Below are positions 53,563-59,504 of a stretch of 64,000 bases of DNA, piece by piece; the stretch's first letter is position 1; the number at the start of each line of letters is the position of its first letter. Source of the stretch: Erythrocercus mccallii (lineage: Eukaryota; Chordata; Aves; Passeriformes; Dicruridae); contig VZRG01000192.1 of NCBI GenBank assembly GCA_013397435.1, positions 250,441 to 314,440 on the forward strand, read 5' to 3'. The notes beneath the pieces were generated by a model. The model was not told the DNA's origin, searched no databases, and saw only the letters and a program-made list of their open reading frames with translations. The position numbers and the translations under genes were made by a program.

Positions 53563-53898
53563 TTTTGGCAAACTGAGATGGGACCTTGTGGTCGTCGTTG
53601 AGGACCCCGCGACCTGATCACACTCCAGCCGGCACCAGGGGATTCTCAGGGAGCCCATTGGTGCCATGGGACCTCCCGCCACTCACAACGACCCCTGGAG
53701 AGAGGTAAGGTGCTTTATTTTCTGGTCTGGTCTGGATGCCTGCCTGTCAGACGCAGCGAAAGCTACACGTGGTTGGGCTAAGGGATCCCTGGTTTTGCCT
53801 AGGCAGTCCATCAGTCAATGTGAAAGCATTGCAGGTTCAGCATCTGGTGGTTGTAATGTATCTGTAATATAAAGAAGTTAAAAAGGATTAAAAGGGTT
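53563..53898 (+). other. Proviral leader: primer-binding site and splice donor
   Basis: The interior begins TTT then TGGCAAACTGAGATGGGA (53566-53583). TGG close behind the LTR CA end is the mark of a tRNA primer-binding site, complementary to the tRNA CCA tail. I could not match the following bases to a particular tRNA, and editing or drift may have altered it. A strong splice-donor match, GAG then GTAAGG (GT at 53705-53706), lies where gammaretroviruses place the donor for env mRNA. No coding function is supported, although an open frame starts at 53666. Confidence 0.65.
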
Positions 53899-54279
53899 TT
53901 GGGTGGCAATGCCCCCTTACTGCATACTTCTCCTTTGAGGTGCTTATTAGCATACTGGAAACAGGGCAATTTTAGGCAAAAGTTACTTAAGGATAAGTTG
54001 ATGGATTATTGTAACACTCGGTGGCCAAAATATGTCTTGCGGAATGGGAAAACATGGCTGGAAAATGGGTCTATGCAATCTGACATGATTTCACAGTTAT
54101 TGGTGTTTTGTAAATGAGAGGAGAAACTGAATGAAGTTTCGTACATTGTCTTTCTGTTTACAAAAAAGTCAGAGTGGCTGGCTGAGTGTGGGTTAATGAT
54201 TGTTAAAGTACCTGAAAACAATAAGTGCCTGGCTTGCATCCAAGATAAACGTTGTGTAGAACATTTGCTTTTAAATTAA
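53899..54279 (+). pseudogene. gag: gag matrix (MA) remnant
   Basis: The frame reads LGGNAPLL at its start, where gammaretroviral Gag normally has Met-Gly for myristoylation. The codon present is TTG, so the start appears lost. Further on are an LLAYWKQ helix, a Cys before RWPKY, then WLENGS and LLVFCK, the Trp-Pro and Phe-Cys landmarks of class I ERV matrix domains. A TGA at 54115-54117 interrupts the frame right after FCK. The same frame then continues with recognisable MA sequence (SYIVFLF, SEWLAECGLMIV) to a TAA at 54277. MA would bind the plasma membrane and direct Gag assembly. No intact product is possible without readthrough. Confidence 0.75.
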
Positions 54280-54282
54280 GCT

Positions 54283-54735
54283 TTGGGAAAGGGGGGAGGA
54301 GATGGTTTGGACCCTGATTTATTAATAGCACCCACTGCCACTGTTCCCACTACAGCCTCCTCGATGCTGAGTTCTACACTACTCTACTTTAACCTCACCA
54401 AGTTCTCTCACCCCACCTTTCCTTTTGCCAACCCAGAGAAACTCCCCCTTCCTTGCCTATGCCTGTTCAAAGATATGTTTCTCCTCTGCCTGTGTCTGTC
54501 TGGGAAAATTGCTCCTCTCCACACACGCCTGCCCAGTATGTCTCACCTCCACCTTTGCCAATTCAGGGAAACCCCCCCCGCCTTGCCCATGCCTGCTCCC
54601 CCGCTTCAGGGAAATCTCCCCTCTCCGTGCACCCCTGCTCAAGGATACCCTCCCCTCCCACCAACACCTCCTTCGCCAGCTCATGTTCCCTTATCCCTCT
54701 GCCGTTTTCGCCCACCCCTTTCTCCCAAGTAATTA
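54283..54735 (+). pseudogene. gag: gag proline-rich linker (p12-like) remnant
   Basis: C-rich sequence coding for Pro-rich peptide in more than one frame. The best continuity seems to shift from the MA frame to a frame with repeated SPPPLP-like units around 54453-54680, and then to the CA frame. Imperfect DNA repeats (CCTGCTCAAGGATA, CCTGCCCAGTATG and TTCAGGGAAA words) recur every 50-65 bp. Class I Gag proteins carry such a linker between MA and CA, often with PPxY or PTAP late-domain motifs. I see no clean PPxY. Frameshifts, including a C8 run near 54571, break it. Confidence 0.6.
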
Positions 54736-54749
54736 CCAGGGTTTAACCA

Positions 54750-55200
54750 TGATACAGAGACATGGGGAGAGTGCATGGGGAACAGACAGTAGTGATGAAG
54801 ATAAACCAGTAACTCTGATATCTCATCGAACCCGATCAAAATTGGTCCCAGCCTATCTCCAGGCAGGAAAGCATTTATTAAGACCTGGCAAACAAAAGAG
54901 AACTATAATTGCCCCTCTCAGGCAAGGTGTGGGAGTAGACGGTCCAGTTTTTGTAAAGGTACCCTTTTCCCCGAAACATCTATTAATTTGGAAGCAGTCA
55001 GCTAGAACTTACTGGGAAAAACCTGATAAGGTAGCCAGAATTGTAAAATAATAATGAAAATTCAAAACCTGGACTGGGATGACATTCAAATGATATTGGG
55101 ACACTCTGATGGACTCCACCAAGAAAGAGATGGTACTCAGAGCAGCTAAGGAAAGGGAGAGAGAGAAGCTGCTAAAAAAATAAAAATATAAATTAAAAAA
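54750..55200 (+). pseudogene. gag: gag capsid (CA) N-terminal part, C-terminal half mostly deleted
   Basis: The frame ending at 55051 carries APLRQ, a short Gly-rich spacer, VKVPFSPKHLLIWK and a YWEKPDKVARIVK stretch. This matches the conserved start of gammaretroviral capsid (Pro-Leu-Arg, Val-Pro-Phe-Ser, Trp-Lys). TAA stops follow, and recognisable capsid sequence goes on in another frame (LDWDDIQMILG, 55069-55101) and then in a third frame around 55110-55150. The major homology region and the rest of the C-terminal domain, which should span a few hundred more codons, are absent. The sequence runs almost directly into nucleocapsid. Without that domain capsid cannot form a normal lattice. 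Confidence 0.75.
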
Positions 55201-55202
55201 AA

Positions 55203-55457
55203 ATGGACAAAGTCTTTTTGACAGTTTCACAAGGACAGAGGCGAGGACGTGGTAGAACTGGTCGGGGCAGTAATAGGGGTAATTTTGGCAGAGGTCCTGG
55301 TCATAGAAAACTAGGAATAAATCAGTGCACATATTGTAAATTGGAAAGTCACTCAAAAAGAAAAAGAAAAAAAAAGAAAAAGAGAAAAAAGAAAAAAAAA
55401 AAAAGGAGTGCCCAAACCAGTTTAGCCAGAAAGCTCAGCCCCAGTTGGACAGTGTAG
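55203..55457 (+). pseudogene. gag: gag nucleocapsid (NC) remnant with broken zinc knuckle
   Basis: A basic Arg/Gly-rich stretch (GRGRTGRGSNRGNFGRG) precedes one Cys-His box. The spacing Cys-X2-Cys-X4-His is intact (CTYCKLESH, codons from 55326 to 55352), but the fourth ligand, expected five residues after the His, is Arg. Beyond it a purine repeat codes for an unnatural Lys/Arg run. The open frame begins ATG at 55203, but this is probably not a real start and merely follows the deletion and stops upstream. NC would package the RNA genome; loss of the last Cys should abolish zinc binding. Confidence 0.8.
55353..55405 (+). repeat. Purine-only (A-rich) microsatellite in NC
   Basis: Irregular AAAAAG units, almost pure A with scattered G, lying exactly where the last zinc-knuckle residue and downstream NC should be. 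Confidence 0.85.
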
Positions 55458-55878
55458 CCAGAATCTCTTATATGAAAAAGCTAAGGTCAAAAAGCCCATG
55501 GTAACTTTGTGTTTAGAAGAAAAAATGTTACTTTCGAATAAAACACTAAGGCAATGCATTCTATATTAAACTGTATAAAAGGGCAAATTAAAGATGAGTT
55601 GGCTGTAGTCATCAGAGCCACAAGGAAGGAAAAATACGGCCATTCCTGCAACCCTTCGATTTGAGCTTTGAGAATGAAGTCTTAACATTTATTTATTTAT
55701 TTAGTTATTTATTTATTTACTTTATTATTTATTTTTCTTAACATTAATTTTATATATGCCTAGGTGTCCAACTGTGCTTTTAGGGCAAGATTTACTGGCA
55801 GCACTCGAAGCAGGAATCACCTTTGAGAATGGTGAAGTTATAATGAAAATACCTGAGTCTAAAACAGGAGAATTCTAA
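55458..55878 (+). pseudogene. pol: pol protease (PR) remnant with 56-bp insertion
   Basis: After NC a short frame fragment reads KPMVTLCLEE (about 55495-55524), as at the start of a retroviral protease, but I do not see the Asp-Thr-Gly active site. The C-terminal part is clear: YMPRCPTVLLGQDLLAAL followed by ITFENGEV in the frame 55741-55878 (TAA at 55876). Its Leu-Leu-Gly-Gln-Asp-Leu-Leu is the conserved protease helix. Between them, TCTTAACATT occurs at 55680-55689 and again at 55736-55745, enclosing an ATTT microsatellite. This duplication-insertion of 56 bp breaks the frame. The active-site region is probably deleted. Confidence 0.75.
55680..55745 (+). repeat. ATTT microsatellite flanked by 10-bp direct repeats
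   Basis: An ATTT-rich run of about 46 bp lies between two exact TCTTAACATT copies 56 bp apart, inside the protease gene. Confidence 0.85.
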
Positions 55879-55952
55879 TGATTAAAAAAAAAAAAAATCC
55901 TAATATTCCTAAAAACTAGAAGATGCAGTAATCCTCTCTGTGTGGGAAACAT

Positions 55953-57317
55953 GTGCCTGGAAAATCTAAACTAGCACAACCAGTACATGTAGAATTAAAA
56001 GAAAGGGCAAAAGCCGTACAGATCAAATACCCTATAAAACCAGAAGCAAGGCAAGAAATAGCCAAGACTATTGATAAATTTTTAAAGTACCAAATTTTAA
56101 AGGAATGTGAGTCAGAATATAATACCCCAATATTCCCAGTAAAGAAACCCAATGGTGAGTATAGACTTGTACAAGATTTAAAAAGCATACATTAAATAAC
56201 CAAAAAACATTCATCCAGTGGTTGCCAATCTTTATACATTGCTAGCGTCCATAAAAGAGATATATAAGTGGTTTACTGTAATTGACTTAAAAGATGCCTT
56301 TTTTTGCATACCTCTTGACCAAGAAAGTAGGAAACTATTTGCCTTTGCGTGGGAGCATCCAGAAAATGGAAGAAAGACCCAGTTCACCTAGACCCGAGAG
56401 ACCAATATCTATTACTTCAGTATGCAGATAATATTTTGATCGCGACCAAAGAATAAGAAGTCTGCATAAAGGTAACAATTGAAATTCTAAATTCATTGGG
56501 AATGAGAGGATACAAGGTGTCCAGAGAAGAAGCACAAATTGCCCAACAGACTGTGATTTACCTGGAATGTGAAATCCCACAAGGGCAGAGAAAACTAGGT
56601 ACTAATCGTATTCAAGCTATTTGTGATATTCCAAAGCCCCAGAATTTGCACAAGCTGCAGATTTTCCTTGGAATGACTGGGTGGTGCCGCGTGTGGATCA
56701 TGGACTATGGACTGATCGCGAAACCCTTGTATGAGGCTCAGAAGACACAACTGTTCATCTGGGGCAAACCACAGAAGGAGGCCTTCCAGAAATTAAAGGA
56801 AGCATTAATGACTACTCCTGCGTTAGGGTTACCTGATCTGTCTAAAGGCTTTCAGCTGTACATGCATGAAAGGCAGTGACTGGCACTAAGAGTCTGGACC
56901 CAACAATTGGGAAGCTGGAAAAGGCTGGTGGGTTACTTTTCCAAACAACTTGACGACATAAGTGCCGGATGGCCTTCATTCCTGCGAGCAGTGGCAGCTA
57001 CCATGCTGTTGATACAAGAAGCCAGGAAGCTCACAATGGGAAGACACATAGATGTCTATGTGTCACACATGATTACCACGGTTTTGGAGCAAAAGGGGAG
57101 CCATTGGCTCTCTCCCAGCCGGATGATGAAATTTCAGGTAACCCTGACTGAGCAGGATGATGTTACACTAAAAACAACTAACCTCTTGAATCCAGCTTCA
57201 TTCCTAGGTACCACAGGTGAAGAAAGTCCATTAGAACATGACTGTGTAGAAGTAATTGAGTACACCTATTCAGCAAGAACAGACGTGAAAGACGTCCCTC
57301 TAGAGCAACCAGAATGG
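55953..57317 (+). pseudogene. pol: pol reverse transcriptase (RT) and connection remnant
   Basis: Fingers: a frame at 55953-56195 has QIKYPIKPEARQEIAKTI and TPIFPVKKPNGEYRLVQDLK, ending in TAA. The frame then shifts, and VIDLKDAFF with catalytic motif-A Asp (56284-56286) follows to a TAG at 56389. The sequence then skips some 35 residues, including motif B, and resumes in the first frame at about 56397. There the motif-C box reads YADN (56421-56432) instead of Tyr-X-Asp-Asp. Thumb and connection sequence (FLGMTGWCR, GLIAKPLYE, YFSKQLDD, AGWPSFLRAVAA) continues in this frame with TAA at 56454 and TGA at 56877. The enzyme would copy viral RNA into DNA; this copy cannot. Confidence 0.9.
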
Positions 57318-57743
57318 GAACTCTTTACAGATGGAAGCAGTTTCATGGAAAATGGGACCAGATATGCTGGATAAGCGGTAACCACAATTGATACAGTAGT
57401 AGAGGCAAAGGCATTACCACCAAATACATCTGCTCAGAAAGCAAAACTGGTTGCATTAACCAGGGCATTAGAGCTGAGTGAAGGGAAAACAGTAAACATA
57501 TGGACTGACTCAAAATATGCCTTTGGAGTGGTGCATGTACATGGAGCTCTATAGAAGGAAAGGGGACTGCTGTCCTCCCAAGGTACCCATATTAAACATC
57601 AAGATGCAGCTCTGCAACTGATAAATGCAGTACAAAAACCTGAACAAGTAGCAATCATGCACTGCAAAGCACATCAATCAGGCAACTCCAAAATTTGTGA
57701 AGGAAATCAGAAAGCAGATTGGACAGCCCGCCAAGTAGCGTGA
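57318..57743 (+). pseudogene. pol: pol RNase H remnant
   Basis: LFTDGSS gives the first catalytic Asp (57330-57332). The next acidic site, normally Glu in an AxL context, is Lys here (AKLVALT, codon AAA at 57444-57446). WTDSKYAF supplies the third residue (Asp, 57507-57509), and HCKAHQSG followed by ADWTAR supplies the last Asp (57717-57719). The frame is continuous with RT but stopped at 57372 (TAA), 57552 (TAG) and 57741 (TGA). The domain would remove genomic RNA during reverse transcription. The Glu-to-Lys change fits a single G-to-A change of GAA. Confidence 0.88.
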
Positions 57744-58511
57744 GAGGTACAAAAGACAATGGCATTGATACCATCAAAACTTAATACCTCTCAATTTAAT
57801 TTGCCTCCTAAGCCAAAATACACAATAGAAGATGACAGACTGGCACATCTGCTGAAGGCACAGAAGAACACAGAAGGATGGTGTGTAACCACGCAGGGGA
57901 AAATAGTGGTACTCCCCTTGGTAATGAGAGAAATTTTACAACTAAAACATAATGACTGTCATTGGAGTGCAGAGGCATTAATAAAATGGCTGAGACAATA
58001 CATTATCTCAGTACAGATGCAAACAATGGCGAAGTCAGTAATGTCTAAATGTGAAATTTGCCTGAAAAACAACCCAGTATCTAGATGACAGGCACAATTA
58101 AGCAGAATTTGAGTAGGAATAGAACCAGGAGACTGGCAAGTAGATTTTGCAGAACTATCCAGAACTCGAGGATACAAATACCTGTTAGTAGGGGTTGACA
58201 CATTTTCTGGATGGCCAGAAGCCCTTCCCTGTTGCACGAATCAGGCAAAAAAACCAGTTAAGTAGTTGTTACAGGAAATCATTCCCAGGTTTGAGGTGCC
58301 CCCAGGAATATCATCAGATAGAGGCCCACATTTCATAGCCACAGTGGTACAGGAAGTGGGTGGATTATTAAGAATACCTTGAGACCTTCACACACCATGG
58401 AGACCCCAGTCAAGTGGACAAGTAGAAAGAGTGAACCAGACATCGAAAGGGAAGATCAGTAAAATATGCCAAGAAGCCAAATTGCAGTAGCCACAAGCTT
58501 TATCCATAGCG
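57744..58511 (+). pseudogene. pol: pol integrase (IN) remnant with intact D,D35E spacing
   Basis: The zinc-binding domain keeps His-X3-His (57948-57962) and Cys-X2-Cys (CEIC, 58050-58061). The core keeps Asp in WQVDFAEL (58143-58145), Asp in SSDRGPHF (58317-58319) and Glu in SSGQVERVNQ (58425-58427). By codon count 57 residues lie between the two Asp and 35 between the second Asp and the Glu, the classic D,D35E arrangement. The frame is shared with RT and RNase H but carries stops at 58086, 58110, 58263, 58380 and 58488. Integrase would join viral DNA ends to host DNA. The zinc domain sits in a 109-codon open stretch (57759-58088). Confidence 0.92.
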
Positions 58512-58880
58512 TTGCTGAGGAATCAGATAAAGCCCAGAAGTAGAATGTCAGTTAGTCCTTATGAGATATTGTATAAGAAACCACATGAATCTCCTGACCC
58601 TAATCCAAATGTAACAGCAGACATAGAACATGATATCAGCCAGTTAAAACAAATAGAGCATGAAGCACAAGAAGAACGAAAAGATTTAGCTACCAGCTGG
58701 TTGGACAAAATTTTTGAAGGGTTAGGATGGAATGTGAGATCATGGGTAAAGTCTGTCCTTGAGAGTTTGATCATTTTACTAATCATTTTCCTAGCAATTT
58801 GGTTAGTTTACAGAATCCTAAAAGGAGAAATACAGAAAAGGACATCCTGGAACAGAACAATAATGAAGGCACTGACATGA
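58512..58880 (+). pseudogene. Integrase C-terminus fused to env TM membrane region (deletion fusion)
   Basis: An open stretch of 122 codons; the first ATG is at 58545, leaving 111 codons. Residues up to about 34 belong to the end of integrase (IKPRSRMSVSPYEILYKKP). From about residue 40 the peptide changes to Env transmembrane-subunit sequence: an acidic helical region (ISQLKQIEHEAQEERKD), Trp-rich juxtamembrane WLDKIFEGLGWNVRSW, then a hydrophobic span of about 20 residues (LIILLIIFLAIWLVYRI) and a basic tail. The surface subunit, fusion peptide and immunosuppressive-domain region are all missing. A TGA at 58878 ends the stretch, but the same frame is open again to a TAA at 58974, probably the original Env tail. 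No signal peptide is visible, so surface delivery would rely on the internal membrane span. Expression is unknown. Confidence 0.8.
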
Positions 58881-59045
58881 GACAGGATTCCAAGTCCAGC
58901 ACCTTCGATCCACAATAACAACATCCATGGCAAAGCCCACGACAATCAAGGATTTGAAGATGAACATCCAATATAAATTTTGAAGCCAAATGGACTATAT
59001 TTAAGTGAAAGCATTTACACTTAGTATATTAGAGTTAAATACTTT
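58881..59045 (+). other. Env cytoplasmic-tail remnant and 3' leader to the polypurine tract
   Basis: After the TGA at 58878 the Env frame stays open to a TAA at 58974-58976 (Pro/His/Asn-rich tail). The rest is AT-rich untranslated sequence before the polypurine tract. Confidence 0.5.
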
Positions 59046-59055
59046 CAAAGGGGGC
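59046..59055 (+). other. Polypurine tract (plus-strand primer site)
   Basis: CAAAGGGGGC then AATG immediately before the right LTR. A purine run followed by AATG at the LTR edge is the gammaretroviral pattern for plus-strand DNA priming. Confidence 0.75.
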
Positions 59056-59057
59056 AA

Positions 59058-59500
59058 TGATAGTACAGGGTTAAATGATTTCTGAAATTGTAACTGGAAA
59101 AAGTGGTAGTAGTTAGGACAAGTACAAGATAACAAGGCCTTGGGAACAGAACGTCAGCCTTACCATAGCCAGATCTGGGTTATAATTGAAAGAGATTGTC
59201 GTAACCAAACCAAGTGTAACCTAAAACTAGGCAATGAGTCAGAAGCGGGGGGGGGGAGTAAGTGTGATTTTGTAATAGTAACCAAGATCAGATAATTAGT
59301 AGTTAAGGGAAAATATTGATTGAGGTATTAATTTATGTATTGATTTACGTATGTATAATATAAGACTATAAAAATCACAAGCATCTGTATGTCTGGTGGG
59401 CATGAGATTTGGGTCTTCAGACCCCCATGTCCCGCACGCTTCAAATAAAGCACCACATATAATTGCCTCTGTGTGATTATATGGTTTCCGAACGCTAACA
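59058..59500 (+). mobile_element. 3' LTR of the provirus
   Basis: It starts TGATAGTACAGG, ends GCTAACA, and carries TATAAAAA (59367-59374) and AATAAA (59444-59449). Relative to the 5' LTR it has an extra TTACCATAGCC, a longer G run (ten G near 59240-59250) and a few extra bases beside it. Of about 13 base differences from the 5' LTR, eight are A/G, two C/T and three transversions on the plus strand (hand count). Confidence 0.92.
59444..59449 (+). terminator. Polyadenylation signal AATAAA, 3' LTR
   Basis: AATAAA about 51 bp before the LTR end. It would terminate proviral transcripts and could polyadenylate read-through host transcripts on the plus strand. Confidence 0.75.
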
Positions 59501-59504
59501 TGGG
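59501..59504. repeat. Target-site duplication TGGG, right copy
   Basis: TGGG follows the CA end of the 3' LTR directly and matches the four bases before the 5' LTR sequence. Confidence 0.6.

Larger units (their letters stand above)
53142..59500 (+). mobile_element. Defective class I (gammaretrovirus-like) ERV provirus
   Basis: Two closely similar LTRs of about 420-440 bp enclose a 5.5-kb interior with gag, pol and a scrap of env in retroviral order, ending in a polypurine tract. Class I placement rests on several points: one CCHC-type nucleocapsid box, the gammaretroviral order of MA, proline-rich linker and CA, the pol motifs, the 4-bp target duplication and the lack of a dUTPase. Defects are large deletions in CA, RT and env, an insertion in the protease, frameshifts in gag and early pol, and repeated stops. 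By hand the LTRs differ at about 13 bases plus three small indels, roughly 3%. At typical bird neutral rates this would suggest an insertion some millions of years old, though editing could inflate it. The family name was not determined. Confidence 0.93.

Noticed and set aside
53666..53872. Open frame in the proviral leader
   Set aside because: It crosses the likely splice donor and has no Gag homology. The real matrix frame begins at 53899.
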